A stretch of 64,000 bases of DNA from Geoglobus ahangari. Its GTDB lineage: Archaea; Halobacteriota; Archaeoglobi; Archaeoglobales; Archaeoglobaceae. Shown here one piece after another: positions 1-9,893 of the stretch. Numbering within the stretch: position 1 is the stretch's first letter; each line of letters opens with the position of its first letter. The stretch covers positions 1,612,001 through 1,676,000 of the forward strand of contig NZ_CP011267.1 of the NCBI RefSeq assembly GCF_001006045.1. The letters are read 5' to 3'. The position numbers and the translations under genes are program-made. Under the pieces are notes generated by a model that was not told where the DNA came from, searched no databases, and was given only the letters and a program-made list of their open reading frames with translations.

Positions 1-1
1 G

Positions 2-202
2 CTTGCCGAGAAGCTTGAGAGAGCAAGATTTAGCGAAGGGACAGTTGAGGTTGATGTCGATGCGCTCGACACCCTGCTCAGGATAGTCGGGAGGGCGATT
101 GCGGAGATGGACATGGGTAACATTTATACCGCCAGAGAGATCCTGAGCGAGATGGGGGAAATCATTTACAAGGCCATGAAATCGTTTTTAAACGAACACT
201 AA
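2..202 (+). CDS. C-terminal end of an unrecognised protein
   Basis: The window opens inside a reading frame that ends at TAA 200-202 and gives 66 residues with no start codon in view. The visible part is helical and charged, with an early run rich in Glu, Lys and Arg and an end in Asn-Glu-His. No signal, metal motif or membrane segment is visible. A TATA-like stretch follows 18 bases later, so the next gene probably has its own promoter. I do not recognise the family. Confidence 0.6.
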   Translation, partial: LAEKLERARFSEGTVEVDVDALDTLLRIVGRAIAEMDMGNIYTAREILSEMGEIIYKAMKSFLNEH

Positions 203-219
203 TTCGCTGATCGTAAAAT

Positions 220-229
220 TTTTATACAC
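220..229 (+). promoter_or_regulatory. TATA box of the mevalonate-entry operon
   Basis: The stretch TTTTTATACA is centred about 24 bases before the ATG at 248. That spacing predicts transcription starting at or next to the start codon, so the message should be leaderless or nearly so. Confidence 0.55.
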
Positions 230-247
230 TCTAAATAAAAAACCCCC

Positions 248-946
248 ATGGATTTTCTCGCCAAGAGGTTCGCAGAGCTGATAGCGGGCAACATAGTTTT
301 CTCGGATAGCTATGGAGATGCAATAAAGAAGTGGCGAACGATATTTGACGTCCCGCAGAAGGAGCTTGCCGAGAGGCTCGAGATAACACCCTCCGTGATA
401 AGCGATTACGAGTCCAACAGAAGGAAGTCCCCCGGAACGGCCTTCATAAAGAAGCTCGTGGAGACGCTCATCGAGATAGACAGGGAGAGGGGGTGGAAGA
501 CGCTCTCCAAATACAAGGATCTGCTCGGGGTGGAGTTTGATGTCATAATAGACATAATGGAGTACTCCAAGCCCCGCAGCTCAAAGGAGCTGGCCAGCAT
601 CGTGGATGGAGCACTGATGACGAACTTTGGCAGAAGCGCGATGGGGCACACGGTCGTGGACAGCCTGAAGGCGATTCTCGAGATGAGCAGCTACGACTTC
701 TACAGGCTGTACGGACTCACGAGCGAGAGGGCCCTCGTCTTCACCAAGGTCTCCACCGGCAGGTCTCCGATGGTTGCGGTCAGGGTTGCCAACCTTAAGC
801 CGTCCGTTGTCATTCTCAACCCACTAAATTCGGAGAAGGTTGACAGACTCGCCGTTAAAATTGCCGAGATTGAGGGCATCGACCTGATTTTAACCGAGAT
901 TGAAGAGGAGGAGGTTGTGGAGCGGCTGAGGGGTCTGGGGGTGTGA
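248..946 (+). CDS. HTH (XRE-type) regulator of the COG1709 type
   Basis: A 232-residue DNA-binding regulator. Residues about 25-80 form an XRE-like helix-turn-helix, with a recognition region reading [20 protein letters not shown]. The remaining ~150 residues form a second alpha/beta domain without cysteine clusters, possibly a ligand sensor. Its stop overlaps the GTG at 943 by four bases. In Methanocaldococcus the homologous pair MJ1545/MJ1546 also joins such a regulator to HMG-CoA synthase. Control of isoprenoid synthesis is therefore a reasonable inference, though the effector is unknown. Confidence 0.85.
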   Translation: MDFLAKRFAELIAGNIVFSDSYGDAIKKWRTIFDVPQKELAERLEITPSVISDYESNRRKSPGTAFIKKLVETLIEIDRERGWKTLSKYKDLLGVEFDVIIDIMEYSKPRSSKELASIVDGALMTNFGRSAMGHTVVDSLKAILEMSSYDFYRLYGLTSERALVFTKVSTGRSPMVAVRVANLKPSVVILNPLNSEKVDRLAVKIAEIEGIDLILTEIEEEEVVERLRGLGV

Positions 947-948
947 GG

Positions 949-1986
949 ATGGTCGGGATTGTTTCGTACGGCACGTACATTCCCAAGTTCAGGATAAAGG
1001 CTGAGGAGATAGCGAGAATATGGGGAGAGAATGCCGAGGCGATCAAGAACGGCCTCGGTGTATTCGAGAAGAGCGTCCCTGACATCGATGAGGATACTGT
1101 CACAATTTCCGTTGAATGCGCGAGGGAGGCGGTGAGGAGGGCTAAGATAGACAAGAACGAGATAGGGGCGATATTCGTCGGCTCCGAGAGCCACCCCTAC
1201 GCGGTAAAGCCTACAGCGACGATAGTTGGGGAGGCTCTTGCGATAAACAGCTTCTTCCACTCCGCTGACCTCGAGTTCGCGTGCAAGGCAGGAAGTGCGG
1301 GAATACAGAACTGCATGGCGATGGTCGAGTCGGGGATGATTAGGTATGGGCTCGCGATCGGCGCTGACACGAGTCAGGGAGCCCCCGGAGACCCGCTGGA
1401 GTACTCCGCTGCAGCCGGAGGAGCTGGCTTCATAATCGGGAACGAGAACGTTATAGCCGAGATAAAGGACACGCTCAGCTTCACGACCGACACCCCCGAC
1501 TTCTGGAGGAGGGAGGGACAGCCCTACCCGAGCCACGGGGGCAGGTTCACCGGAGAGCCCGCGTACTTCAGGCACGTCTCAACCGCTGCCAAGACGATCA
1601 TGGAGAGGAACAGCCTCACTCCAGAGGACTTCACGTACGCTGTGTTCCACATGCCAAACGGAAAGTTCCCCGTGAGGGTTGCGAGGATGCTTGGTTTTTC
1701 CAGCAAGCAGATAGAGCAGGGGCTTGTTGTGAGGTACATAGGCAACACATACTCTGGCTCGTCGCTTCTCGGATTCGCTGCCGTTCTGGATGTCGCGAAG
1801 CCGGGAGACAGGATACTGCTCACGTCCTTCGGCAGCGGAGCTGGAAGTGATGCCTTCATTGTCGAGATAACCGAGAACATAGAGAGCTTCGAGAGGACTC
1901 CTAAGGTCTGGGAGAAGATAGAGAGGAAGGTGTACATAGACTACGGCATGTACGCGAAGCTCAGGAGAAAGATCAGGATGGGGTGA
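949..1986 (+). CDS. hydroxymethylglutaryl-CoA synthase
   Basis: This enzyme condenses acetyl-CoA with acetoacetyl-CoA to HMG-CoA, the committed entry to archaeal lipid isoprenoids. The 345-residue protein shows the thiolase-fold acyl-Cys region [10 protein letters not shown] (Cys near residue 112) and the catalytic His in [10 protein letters not shown] favour ATG 949 (MVGIVSYG), the usual family start. GTG 943 is the alternative, and it overlaps the upstream stop by four bases. The thiolase-like and DUF35 genes follow directly. In methanogens HMG-CoA synthase, thiolase and a DUF35 protein form one channelling complex, and the gene order here suggests the same complex. Confidence 0.95.
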   Translation: MVGIVSYGTYIPKFRIKAEEIARIWGENAEAIKNGLGVFEKSVPDIDEDTVTISVECAREAVRRAKIDKNEIGAIFVGSESHPYAVKPTATIVGEALAINSFFHSADLEFACKAGSAGIQNCMAMVESGMIRYGLAIGADTSQGAPGDPLEYSAAAGGAGFIIGNENVIAEIKDTLSFTTDTPDFWRREGQPYPSHGGRFTGEPAYFRHVSTAAKTIMERNSLTPEDFTYAVFHMPNGKFPVRVARMLGFSSKQIEQGLVVRYIGNTYSGSSLLGFAAVLDVAKPGDRILLTSFGSGAGSDAFIVEITENIESFERTPKVWEKIERKVYIDYGMYAKLRRKIRMG

Positions 1987-1991
1987 TTTCC

Positions 1992-3146
1992 ATGAGGAGA
2001 GTGGCGATCATCGGAGTTGGAATGTCGAGGTTCGGGGAGCTCTGGGAGAGGAGCTTCAGGGACATCGTCATCTCAGCGGGAACTGAGGCCATAGAGGATG
2101 CGAACCTCGAGGGGAGAGAGATTGAGGCGATGTACGTTGGGAACATGAGCGGCGGCAGGTTCCTTGCTCAGGAGCACATCGCCGCGCTGATAGCCGACTA
2201 TTCGGGACTCGCGTCGATAAACATCCCCTCTATAAGGGTTGAAGCCGGGGATGCGAGCGGTGGTGTGGCCCTGAAAGAAGCTTACATTGCTGTAGCGAGC
2301 GGGATACATGACATAGTCATAGCTGCAGGAGCGGAAAAGGTCACGGATGTTGGTTCGGCGATGGAGATAATGAACTCGTCCATCGATCAGGAGTGGGAGG
2401 CATTCCACGGCGCAACGCTGGCCAGCCTGTACGCGATGATGGCGAGGTTCCACATGCACGAGTACGGCAGCACGGAGGAGGATCTGGCGAAGATCAGCGT
2501 GAAAAATCACAGAAATGCTGTTCACAACCCGAAGGCCCAGTTCAGGAGGGAGATAAGTGTGGAGGCGGTGCTGAGCTCACCCTACGTTGCCGAGCCCCTG
2601 AAGGTCCTCGACTCCGCTCCGATAAGCGATGGTGCGTCGGTTATCATACTCGCGAGCGAGGACGTGGCGAGGAAGTACACAGACACGCCGGTCTTCATCG
2701 ACTCCATCGTGCAGTCCAGCGACTACTTCGCCCTGCAGAACAGGGAGGACGTGCTGGAGATGAGGAGCGTTAGGGTTGCGACGAGGAAGGCCTTGAAGCT
2801 TGCCAGATGCGAGCTCAGGGACATCGGGGTTTTCGAGATGCACGACTCCTTCACGATAACCGAGATGCTGCTGTACGAAAATGTCGGGATCGCGGAGAAA
2901 GGAAAAGGGCACGAGCTCGTGAGGGAGGGTGAGGTGGAACTTGGAGGTAGGACTCCTGTAAACCCTTCAGGAGGTCTAAAGGCCTGTGGGCATGCTGTAG
3001 GAGCGACAGGGATAAGGCAGGCCGCTGAAATAGCACTTCAGCTTAGGGGAGACGCGGGCAAGAGGCAGGTTGACGCGGAGAGGGGAATGGTCGTGAATGT
3101 TGGCGGCACTGGAGCGACTGCTGTAGTTTCGGTTTTCAGGAGGTGA
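1992..3146 (+). CDS. thiolase-family protein (acetyl-CoA acetyltransferase-like) with Asp at the nucleophile position
   Basis: A 384-residue SCP2-type thiolase placed to make acetoacetyl-CoA for the preceding HMG-CoA synthase. GGGGTGAT five bases before ATG 1992 favours that start over GTG 1983. C-terminal hallmarks are present: EMHDSFTITE near 285 and KACGHAVGATG near 340. The position that normally carries the acyl-accepting Cys (EA-x-C-ASGG) reads EAGDASGG, so Asp replaces Cys near residue 87 (codon GAT 2250-2252). Either the catalytic mechanism differs, the protein is a structural partner, or I have misjudged the alignment. The order of genes still matches the known HMG-CoA synthase-thiolase-DUF35 complex. 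Confidence 0.88.
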   Translation: MRRVAIIGVGMSRFGELWERSFRDIVISAGTEAIEDANLEGREIEAMYVGNMSGGRFLAQEHIAALIADYSGLASINIPSIRVEAGDASGGVALKEAYIAVASGIHDIVIAAGAEKVTDVGSAMEIMNSSIDQEWEAFHGATLASLYAMMARFHMHEYGSTEEDLAKISVKNHRNAVHNPKAQFRREISVEAVLSSPYVAEPLKVLDSAPISDGASVIILASEDVARKYTDTPVFIDSIVQSSDYFALQNREDVLEMRSVRVATRKALKLARCELRDIGVFEMHDSFTITEMLLYENVGIAEKGKGHELVREGEVELGGRTPVNPSGGLKACGHAVGATGIRQAAEIALQLRGDAGKRQVDAERGMVVNVGGTGATAVVSVFRR

Positions 3147-3151
3147 TGCTC

Positions 3152-3544
3152 ATGCTTCCGAGGTTCTGGAGGAAGATCAAGTACAGGTACAATCTGATTG
3201 GCACCAAGTGCGAGAACTGCGGCAGAACATTCTACCCGCCGAGAAACCTCTGTCCCGAGTGCAGGAGGAAGAGCAGCATAGTTGAGGTTGAGCTCGGGGA
3301 TACAGGAGTTGTCCTCAGCTACTCCGTCGTTCACGACGCCCCGGAGAGCATGAAGCTGGAGAGGCCGTACATAGTGGGCCTGATAAGGCTCGACAGCGGC
3401 GTTGTGGTGACCTCCCAGATCGTCTGCGATCCCGAGGATGTGAGGATCGGAATGAGGGTCAGGGCAGCATTCAGGAGGTACGGGGAGGACGGGGAGGACG
3501 GGATAATCTACTACGGAACCAAGTTCGTTCCGGTCGAGGAATAG
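3152..3544 (+). CDS. DUF35 zinc-ribbon/OB-fold protein
   Basis: A 130-residue protein with a rubredoxin-like zinc ribbon (CENCGRTFYPPRNLCPEC, about residues 19-36) followed by an OB fold. DUF35 proteins bind acyl-CoA. In the archaeal thiolase/HMG-CoA synthase complex the DUF35 subunit bridges the two enzymes and passes acetoacetyl-CoA between them. GGAGGTGATG ends four bases before ATG 3152, so I prefer this start to GTG 3143 or ATG 3146. The gene follows the thiolase-like gene with essentially no gap, which supports one stoichiometric complex. Confidence 0.9.
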   Translation: MLPRFWRKIKYRYNLIGTKCENCGRTFYPPRNLCPECRRKSSIVEVELGDTGVVLSYSVVHDAPESMKLERPYIVGLIRLDSGVVVTSQIVCDPEDVRIGMRVRAAFRRYGEDGEDGIIYYGTKFVPVEE

Positions 3545-3574
3545 GTTTTTATTTTTCCCGCCAAACTTTTTTCG

Positions 3575-4411
3575 ATGCTCTTTGGAACGGCAGGGGTTCC
3601 GAACTCTTCTCCCGGACGGAGCACGGTCGACGGGGTAAAGAGAATAAGGGAGCTGAACCTTGACTGCATGGAGGTTCAGTTCGTTAGGGGAGTGAAGATG
3701 CGCGATGCGACGGCGAAGCAGGTCAGGATGGTCGCGAGCTCTCTAAACGTCACCCTGAGCGTTCACGCCCCGTACTACATCAACCTTAACGCGGACAGCG
3801 AGGTTAAGGTGAGGCAGAGCGTTCAGCGCCTCTATGAGTCGGCGAGGATCGGCAGCATAATGGGGGCGAGGAACATCGTCTTCCACCCGGGCTACTACAT
3901 GAAGAGGACGAGAGATGAAGCTTTCAGGAGGGTCAGGGACGCACTCGAGGAGCTCGTGGAGGAAATAAGGGCTTTCGGCGTCGTTCTGAGGCCTGAAACA
4001 TCGGGAAAGAGGGAACAGTTCGGAGAGCTCGAGGAGATAGTGAACCTCTGTGCCGAGCTCGATCTAACCCTGCCGTGCATAGACGTGAGCCACATTCATG
4101 CAAGGACGATGGAGTTCAACAGCTACGAGGAGTTCTTCAAGGCCCTCGAGCTTGTGGAGAACGCTCTGGGCAGCGAGGCGGTGAGGGATCTGCACGTGCA
4201 CATCAGCGGGATAGAGTACGACTCGAAGGGGGAGAAGAGGCACCTCAACCTCAGGGAGTCGGACTTCCGGTTCACCGACCTCCTCAGGGCCCTTTCAGAC
4301 TACTCCGCAGACGGGCTGGTGATCTGCGAGAGCCCTAACCTCGAGGAGGATGCGGTGATGCTCAAGAAAAAGTTTGAAGAGCTCAGGCAGGCTGCTGGGG
4401 CTCGAGGCTGA
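3575..4411 (+). CDS. endonuclease IV-like AP endonuclease (xylose-isomerase-like TIM barrel)
   Basis: A 278-residue AP-endonuclease-2 superfamily protein, expected to cut DNA at abasic sites in base-excision repair. Candidate metal ligands are spread along the barrel: SVHAPYYIN near 66, NIVFHPGYY near 105, LRPETSGK near 138, CIDVSHIHA near 168, and LHVHISGIEY near 208. A T-rich TATA-like stretch about 25 bases before ATG 3575 suggests a leaderless transcript. The 3' end overlaps the convergent regulator gene by 29 bases. A sugar isomerase of the same fold is possible, but the length and the His/Glu pattern fit endonuclease IV better. Confidence 0.8.
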   Translation: MLFGTAGVPNSSPGRSTVDGVKRIRELNLDCMEVQFVRGVKMRDATAKQVRMVASSLNVTLSVHAPYYINLNADSEVKVRQSVQRLYESARIGSIMGARNIVFHPGYYMKRTRDEAFRRVRDALEELVEEIRAFGVVLRPETSGKREQFGELEEIVNLCAELDLTLPCIDVSHIHARTMEFNSYEEFFKALELVENALGSEAVRDLHVHISGIEYDSKGEKRHLNLRESDFRFTDLLRALSDYSADGLVICESPNLEEDAVMLKKKFEELRQAAGARG

Positions 4412-4763
4412 ACTCCTCCACAACCTCGTTAAGCTTCCTGAACCAGTTCTCGAGCTCGTTCCTCAGCTTCTCCTTCAGCGTTTCTATGGGTATCGGCACG
4501 TAGAGGTACTTGTATCCTCCGTGCTTCAGTATCCTGTACTCCCTCTCAACGAGTCCCTTCTCCATCAGCGACTGCAGGCTCCTGTAAACCCCACTCCTGT
4601 CCTTCCCGACAATCTGGGCCAGCTCGTCCACTCCCACATTGGGGTGCTGGTGGAGTGCAAGGTAAACCTCAATCTCTGAGGGTGTGAGGTTGAGAACGCA
4701 CTTCAAAATGTGGTGAAAGGTTGTTTCTCCGGAGAACAACTCCTTAAGCCTTTCCTCATCCAT
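4383..4763 (-). CDS. TrmB-like winged-helix regulator
   Basis: A 126-residue protein with a winged helix at about residues 25-90 (LTPSEIEVYLALHQHPNVG, then DRSGVYRSLQSLMEKGLV) and a short helical tail that may dimerise. There is no sugar-binding domain, so it is much shorter than full TrmB proteins. ATG 4763 is preferred because GGTGA lies four bases before it. GTG 4772 would overlap valS. It is the last gene of a group with the FAH-family gene and valS. Its target is unknown. Confidence 0.78.
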   Translation of the reverse strand: MDEERLKELFSGETTFHHILKCVLNLTPSEIEVYLALHQHPNVGVDELAQIVGKDRSGVYRSLQSLMEKGLVEREYRILKHGGYKYLYVPIPIETLKEKLRNELENWFRKLNEVVEEFSLEPQQPA

Positions 4764-4764
4764 T

Positions 4765-7362
4765 TCACTCACCTTTCTCTATGATTATGAGGGCGTTTTC
4801 GGTCTCGACAACGTCAACATCCCTGCCGCTGACAACCTTCTCGAGTCTCACGTCGAACCAGTCTTTTTCGAGTTCGATCTTCTCTCCGCCCACATCCACT
4901 GTAACTCTGCCATCCTTTATAAGCTTTAACATTTCCTCCTCGCTCAACTTCTGTACGGCCTGAAGCACCATCCTGACCCTGTCCCTGAACTTCGGCCCGA
5001 GGATGCTGAACTTGGGCTTCAACTCTGCCACCCTCGTCTCAATCTCCGGCATCTCCCTTATCAGCTCAACCTGAGCGTTGAGAGCTCCAGCCACATCCCT
5101 GACGTCTATCTCCTCGCTGGTGAAGACGAGCATCTTACCGAGGGGTGCGTTGAGCGCTATGCCGTTGTCGTGCTTGTACCTCCTCACGGCCTCCACTATG
5201 CTCTTTATCAGCTCGCCTCTCCTTTCTGCCCTCTCATCTATGAGCGACTCGTCAGCCTCAGGGTAGCTCTGCAGGTGGACGCTGCCCTCGCCAGAGAATA
5301 TCTGCCACGTCTCCTCCGCAAGGAACGGCGTTATCGGGGCGAGCATCCTTATGAGGGCAGAGATTACCTTGTGAAGCGTGTACTTTGCAGGGATCTTCTC
5401 CTCCTCGGTGCCGGAATAGAGCCTGTTCTTGACCAGCTCAATGTAGTTGTCCGCGAACTCGTACCATGTGAACCCCCTTATCGCCTTGAGGGCCTGGCTG
5501 AAGTTGTACTCTCCCATCGCCCCGTCAACTTCGGCAATCAGCCTGTTGAGCTTGGAGAGTATCCACCTGTCCGCATCTCTCAGGTACTTCCTGTGGCTCT
5601 CCTCGGGCACGTAGCCCTCAAGATGTGGCATCGCAAACCTCAGAATGCTCCAGAACTTCTGCTGGAATCTTGAGGCCGCGACGACCTCCTTCCAGCTGAA
5701 TATGACGTCCGTGCCCATCACTCCTCCTATCGCCGCCCACTGCCTCATCGCGTCTGCTCCGTACTTCTCAATGACCTCCTCGGGAGAGATGACGTTGCCG
5801 AGGCTCTTGCTCATCTTCCTGCCATCCTCTCCGAGGACCATCCCGTTTATCACTATCTCATACCAAGGAATCTGGCCTGTCAGGGCGAGGCTCCTCAGAA
5901 TTGTGTAGAATGCCCACGTCCTGATTATGTCGTGACCCTGAGGCCTTAGATGGGTAGGGTACTCCTTCTGGTCGTCGGGCCAGCCTGTTATCGCCAGCGG
6001 TGTTATGCTCGAGTCCATCCATGTGTCGAGGACATCATCCTCTCCCTCAAACTCCGTACCTCTACATTTGGGGCACGGCTCCCTCGGCATGTCCTTTGTC
6101 GGGTCGACAGGCAGCCACTCCTCCTTCGCAACCACCGTCTCTCCACAATTCTTGCAGTACCAGACTGGGATTGGTGTGGCGAAGACTCTCTGCCTGCTTA
6201 TGACCCAGTCCCACTCCATGCTCTCAACCCAGCTCTCGAGCCTTGAGAACATGTGCTCCGGAACCCACTTTATCTTCCTCGCCTCCTCCAGAATCCTCTC
6301 CTTGTCGATCTTAACGAACCACTGCTTTTCCGCGACAATTTCCACGGGAGTCTTGCACCTCCAGCAAACGCCAACGTTGTGATCTACCTCTTCCTGCCTG
6401 AGCAGCCTGCCCTCCCTCTTCAGGTCCTCAAGTATCTTCTCCCTCGCCTCCGGTATTGTGAGCCCCCGATACTTGCCAGCCTTCTCGTTGAGCCTGCCGT
6501 CCCTTGTAAGAACGTCCCTCAGCTCGAGTTTGTGCTTCTTCCACCACCTGACGTCCTGCCTGTCACCAAATGTGCAGATCATCACCATTCCAGTGCCGTA
6601 CTCCGGATCGACCTCGTCGTCTGCGATGACTTTAACCTCATGTCCCGTACCCGGCACCCTCACGACCTTGCCGACCACATCCCTGTAGCGCTCATCTTCA
6701 GGATGAACAGCCACTGCAACACACGCCGGGATGAGCTCCGGCCTCGTGGTGGCGATTATGACGTCATCATCAAACTTTATGTAGTTGAGCTTGGTCTTCC
6801 CGCTCTTGTACTCGATCTCCGCGAGGGCTATGGTCGTCTCACACCTCGGGCAGTGGATGACGGGATGCTCCCCCCGATAGATCAGCCCCTTGTTGTACAT
6901 TCTGACGAAGCTCACCTGCGTCTTCCTGTAGTACTCGGGGTACATGGTGATGTACTCCTTGCTCCAGTCTATGCTGAAGCCCAGCCTCCTCATCGTCCTC
7001 CTCATCTTCTCTATGTTCTCCTCGGTGAACTTCACGCAGAGCTCCCTGAACTTCTCCCTCGGAACGTCGCTCTTCTTTATGCCGTACATCTCCTCAACCT
7101 TGACCTCGGTGGGCAGTCCGTGGCAGTCCCATCCCTGCGGGAACATGACCTCGTAGCCCTTCATCCTCTTGTAGCGGGCTATGAAGTCTATGTAGCACCA
7201 GTTCAGCGCGTTTCCAATGTGGAACGTGCCCGTTGGATAGGGGGGAGGGGTGTCAATTATGAAATGTGGCTTCTCGGAGTTCCAGTCAAAATAGTACATC
7301 TCATCTTTCCACTTCTCAACCCACTTCTCCTCGACCTTTTGAGCGTGATACTCCTTCTCCAT
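4765..7362 (-). CDS. valS: valyl-tRNA synthetase
   Basis: This class I synthetase attaches valine to tRNA-Val in the cytoplasm. The 865-residue protein has the HIGH-type motif at residues 47-50 ([11 protein letters not shown]), the CP1 editing domain near 190-330 with TTRPEL and GTG motifs, and KMSKS at 516-520. A tRNA-binding helical domain follows. Zinc-type pairs CPRC, CWRC, CKNC and CPKC are visible. The C-terminal coiled coil found in bacterial ValRS is short or absent, as is usual in archaea. GAGGTGATC precedes the ATG. The gene follows the FAH-family gene by four bases. Confidence 0.97.
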   Translation of the reverse strand: MEKEYHAQKVEEKWVEKWKDEMYYFDWNSEKPHFIIDTPPPYPTGTFHIGNALNWCYIDFIARYKRMKGYEVMFPQGWDCHGLPTEVKVEEMYGIKKSDVPREKFRELCVKFTEENIEKMRRTMRRLGFSIDWSKEYITMYPEYYRKTQVSFVRMYNKGLIYRGEHPVIHCPRCETTIALAEIEYKSGKTKLNYIKFDDDVIIATTRPELIPACVAVAVHPEDERYRDVVGKVVRVPGTGHEVKVIADDEVDPEYGTGMVMICTFGDRQDVRWWKKHKLELRDVLTRDGRLNEKAGKYRGLTIPEAREKILEDLKREGRLLRQEEVDHNVGVCWRCKTPVEIVAEKQWFVKIDKERILEEARKIKWVPEHMFSRLESWVESMEWDWVISRQRVFATPIPVWYCKNCGETVVAKEEWLPVDPTKDMPREPCPKCRGTEFEGEDDVLDTWMDSSITPLAITGWPDDQKEYPTHLRPQGHDIIRTWAFYTILRSLALTGQIPWYEIVINGMVLGEDGRKMSKSLGNVISPEEVIEKYGADAMRQWAAIGGVMGTDVIFSWKEVVAASRFQQKFWSILRFAMPHLEGYVPEESHRKYLRDADRWILSKLNRLIAEVDGAMGEYNFSQALKAIRGFTWYEFADNYIELVKNRLYSGTEEEKIPAKYTLHKVISALIRMLAPITPFLAEETWQIFSGEGSVHLQSYPEADESLIDERAERRGELIKSIVEAVRRYKHDNGIALNAPLGKMLVFTSEEIDVRDVAGALNAQVELIREMPEIETRVAELKPKFSILGPKFRDRVRMVLQAVQKLSEEEMLKLIKDGRVTVDVGGEKIELEKDWFDVRLEKVVSGRDVDVVETENALIIIEKGE

Positions 7363-7366
7363 CCGA

Positions 7367-8095
7367 TCACCTCACGTAGTTGGTGAGTTTCCCTATGCCA
7401 TCTATCTCGACCACAACCTCATCGCCCTTATTAAGCTTGCCCACACCCGCAGGTGTGCCGGTGGTTATCACATCACCCTCCTTGAGCGTCATTATCGAGG
7501 AGATGTAGGATACAAGCTGGTAAACGTCGAAGACCAGATTTGACGTGCTCGACTCCTGAACCTTCCTTCCATTTAGGTATGTCCTTATGCCCAGACTGGA
7601 GGGGTCGAGGTCGGTGACCACGTAAGGCCCTATTGGTGAGAACGTGTCGAAGGACTTGGCCATCCCCCACTGCCAGCCGGCCTGCTGTAGGTCTCTGGCC
7701 GTGACGTCGTTGAAGCACGTGTATCCGAGGATGTACTCCTTCGCCTCCTCTGGAGATACGTCCCTGCACCTCTCCGCTATCACCACGGCAAGCTCACCCT
7801 CGTAGTCCACCCTCTCACTCTTTTCGGGCAGCACTATGTAATCGCGATCCCCGATGACTGATGAGGGTGACTTCATGAAAAGCGCCGGCTCGCTCGGGAT
7901 CTCCATCTTGAGCTCCTCAGCGTGATCCCTGTAGTTTAAACCAACGCCCACAATCTTCTCGGGAGTTACGGGAGGGAGGAACCTGACCTCTTCAACGTCG
8001 AAGCTCAAACCATCAATTCTGACTTTGCCACCTTCAATTTCAAAATAGTCCTCGAAGAACTCCCCTCTTGCGATGAATCTGCCGTATGCAATCAT
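7367..8095 (-). CDS. fumarylacetoacetate hydrolase (FAH)-family enzyme
   Basis: A 242-residue metal-dependent FAH-fold protein. Members hydrolyse or decarboxylate acylpyruvates and related 2-oxo acids, and the substrate cannot be read from sequence. Family marks are [10 protein letters not shown] near 51, FMKSPSS near 73, [10 protein letters not shown] near 97 and [10 protein letters not shown] near 213. The Glu pair and Asp that bind Mg2+ appear to be present. The TATA-like AATATATT about 26 bases upstream puts transcription start at the ATG. It is the first gene of a group with valS, a pairing that gives no clear functional hint. Confidence 0.88.
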   Translation of the reverse strand: MIAYGRFIARGEFFEDYFEIEGGKVRIDGLSFDVEEVRFLPPVTPEKIVGVGLNYRDHAEELKMEIPSEPALFMKSPSSVIGDRDYIVLPEKSERVDYEGELAVVIAERCRDVSPEEAKEYILGYTCFNDVTARDLQQAGWQWGMAKSFDTFSPIGPYVVTDLDPSSLGIRTYLNGRKVQESSTSNLVFDVYQLVSYISSIMTLKEGDVITTGTPAGVGKLNKGDEVVVEIDGIGKLTNYVR

Positions 8096-8151
8096 GGATT
8101 AGGGGTTGAACTCTCAAAATATATTGCTTTCTATGCGAGTCCTTTCAAATT

Positions 8152-8160
8152 GTTTTTATT
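8152..8160 (+). promoter_or_regulatory. TATA box setting the cofD start
   Basis: GTTTTTATT is centred 24-26 bases before the ATG pair at 8180 and 8183. This argues against the longer frame from TTG 8150, which would begin inside the promoter. Confidence 0.6.
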
Positions 8161-8179
8161 CTCCCGTGCTGGCTTTAAC

Positions 8180-9076
8180 ATGATGCTCGCAGTACTCTCA
8201 GGAGGCACGGGCACCCCGAAGCTTCTGACGGGGATGAAGGAGGTCAACCCGGACTTTGCCGTGATAGTGAACACGGCCGAGGATGTGTGGGTTTCGGGAA
8301 ACAAGATCTGCCCGGACATAGACTCGGTCATCTACGCTCTTGCCGGGGTAATTGACGAGAGCAAGTGGTGGGGAGTGCGCGGGGACACCTTCGTCACACA
8401 CCAGCGACTCAAAGAGCTTGGATTGGATGAGGGCATGATGATCGGCGACCTCGACAGAGCGACGCACATTCTGAGGAGCGAGGTTTTGAGGAGTGGTGGG
8501 AGCCTGAAAGAGGCCACCGACGCGCTCAGGAGAGCTTACGGAGTGGAGCAGCCCGTGCTCCCAATGTGCGAGGAGGAGGTGTCGACCCACATAGTAACAA
8601 GCGAGGGTGAGATGCACTTTCAGGAGTTCTGGGTTGTCAGGAAGGGCGAGCCCAAGGTGAGGGACGTTGTTGTGAAGGGCATAGAGAACGCAAGGCCTGC
8701 CGAGGGTGTGATCGAGGCGATAGAGGAGAGTGAGGCTGTTGTAATAGGCCCGAGCAACCCCGTTACGAGCATAAACCCCATACTCATGGTAAGGGGCGTG
8801 AGGGAGGCTCTGGAAGAGAAGAGGGTCATCGCAATCTCTCCAGTAGTTGGAACGAGTCCTGTAAGCGGGCCAGCAGGGAAGTTTCTGAGAGCTCTTGGAT
8901 ATGAGGTCAGCCCGAAGGGGGTTCTCGACTTTTACGGAGGGCTCGTGGACGTGTTCGTGGTTCAGGAGGGAGATCTCTTCACCTACCCCGGCTGCGAGGT
9001 GGTGGAGACAAACACAATGATGAAAAGCAGGGATGATGCGGTCAGACTTTCAGAATTCATTCTTGGACTTCTTTGA
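8180..9076 (+). CDS. cofD: 2-phospho-L-lactate transferase (F420 biosynthesis)
   Basis: CofD transfers the lactyl-phosphate unit to Fo, making the F420 core used by archaeal redox enzymes. The 298-residue protein starts with the family motif [11 protein letters not shown] and contains [21 protein letters not shown]-like and GPSNPVTSI segments that bind Fo and the nucleotide donor. The promoter position selects ATG 8180 or 8183. The last 20 bases overlap the convergent regulator gene. Its presence implies F420-dependent metabolism, as expected in Archaeoglobales and methanogens. Confidence 0.95.
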   Translation: MMLAVLSGGTGTPKLLTGMKEVNPDFAVIVNTAEDVWVSGNKICPDIDSVIYALAGVIDESKWWGVRGDTFVTHQRLKELGLDEGMMIGDLDRATHILRSEVLRSGGSLKEATDALRRAYGVEQPVLPMCEEEVSTHIVTSEGEMHFQEFWVVRKGEPKVRDVVVKGIENARPAEGVIEAIEESEAVVIGPSNPVTSINPILMVRGVREALEEKRVIAISPVVGTSPVSGPAGKFLRALGYEVSPKGVLDFYGGLVDVFVVQEGDLFTYPGCEVVETNTMMKSRDDAVRLSEFILGLL

Positions 9077-9662
9077 AGTACTTCTCCAGTATCTTCTTCT
9101 GCCCCCTCCTGAGAATTTCGGAGAGTGTTGAGGAGGCTATTCCGAAGTGCTCCGCTATCTCCTCGAGCCTTATCTTCTTGGGGTAGTCGAAGTAGCCCTT
9201 CTCCAGCGCATACCTGAGAATCTCCTCTTCCCTGTACGTGGTTCCGGTCTTGGACGGCTTGCCCTTGTATATTATGTCGAAATCCACTCCATACTCTTCA
9301 AGCTTGGACATCAGCCTTCTGAACGAGTCGTCATCGCATATCACGTCCCACACAATCTCTCCGTCGCTGATGTCTGCCTTCCTCAGTATGCAGCCCGACT
9401 GGACGATTGGCAGGGCGACCATGCAGGTGTGCTCCTTTATCAGCACCTTCGCCTCATCTCTCGAGAGGAGAACCGTGTCGCACATCTCGGGCAGATGCTC
9501 CACCGCATGGCTCACGTTCTTTCCCTTAACCTGAAACAGACCCTTTATTGTCTCTCCAACATCCGTGAGGCCCTCAACTTTCGTTATGACGTCTTGCATT
9601 GCCGCAATGAGGCCAAGGGCACAGTTCTCTGGAAGTTTTGTTTTTATCTGGAGCTCTATCAC
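9057..9662 (-). CDS. bacterio-opsin-activator-type HTH regulator
   Basis: A 201-residue regulator. The C-terminal ~55 residues form the HTH_10 domain seen in Bat-like proteins ([20 protein letters not shown], then [10 protein letters not shown]). The N-terminal ~140 residues are an alpha/beta sensor-like part with three Cys (near 15, 60 and 81), possibly ligand-responsive. The downstream end overlaps cofD on the other strand by 20 bases. The gene stands alone, with its promoter between it and tRNA-Asp. No target is apparent. Confidence 0.82.
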   Translation of the reverse strand: MIELQIKTKLPENCALGLIAAMQDVITKVEGLTDVGETIKGLFQVKGKNVSHAVEHLPEMCDTVLLSRDEAKVLIKEHTCMVALPIVQSGCILRKADISDGEIVWDVICDDDSFRRLMSKLEEYGVDFDIIYKGKPSKTGTTYREEEILRYALEKGYFDYPKKIRLEEIAEHFGIASSTLSEILRRGQKKILEKYFKEVQE

Positions 9663-9765
9663 GAGCGAGCTTTTGAAACTATGTTAATTTAAGTTTTCCA
9701 TTTGTGCCGGTGACAGACCAAAACGTTTAAAAACACATTTGGGGCTAAGGCAATTCAGCCATTGT

Positions 9766-9840
9766 GCCCGGGTGGTGTAGCCAGGCCTAACATGCGGGCC
9801 TGTCGAGCCCGCGCCTCGGGTTCAAATCCCGGCCCGGGCG
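9766..9840 (+). tRNA. tRNA-Asp (GTC)
   Basis: A full cloverleaf can be folded: acceptor GCCCGGG pairs with CCCGGGC, the anticodon stem is CGGGC/GCCCG around loop CTGTCGA, and the T arm carries GTTCAAATC. The anticodon is GTC. The discriminator base is G73 at 9840 and CCA is not encoded. A TATA-like TTTAAAAAC about 35-40 bases upstream can serve as promoter. No intron is visible. Confidence 0.95.
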
Positions 9841-9893
9841 CTTTTATCCACAATCTATGTGTAATGCTGGTTTGTTAGTGTCTGCCAAGAGAT

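Noticed and set aside
700-1575. Long minus-strand frame opposite HMG-CoA synthase
   Set aside because: It is antisense to two well-recognised genes and has no family motif, promoter or ribosome site.
6253-7386. 377-residue plus-strand frame opposite valS
   Set aside because: It mirrors the third codon positions of valS and shows only Leu/Pro/Arg-rich sequence.
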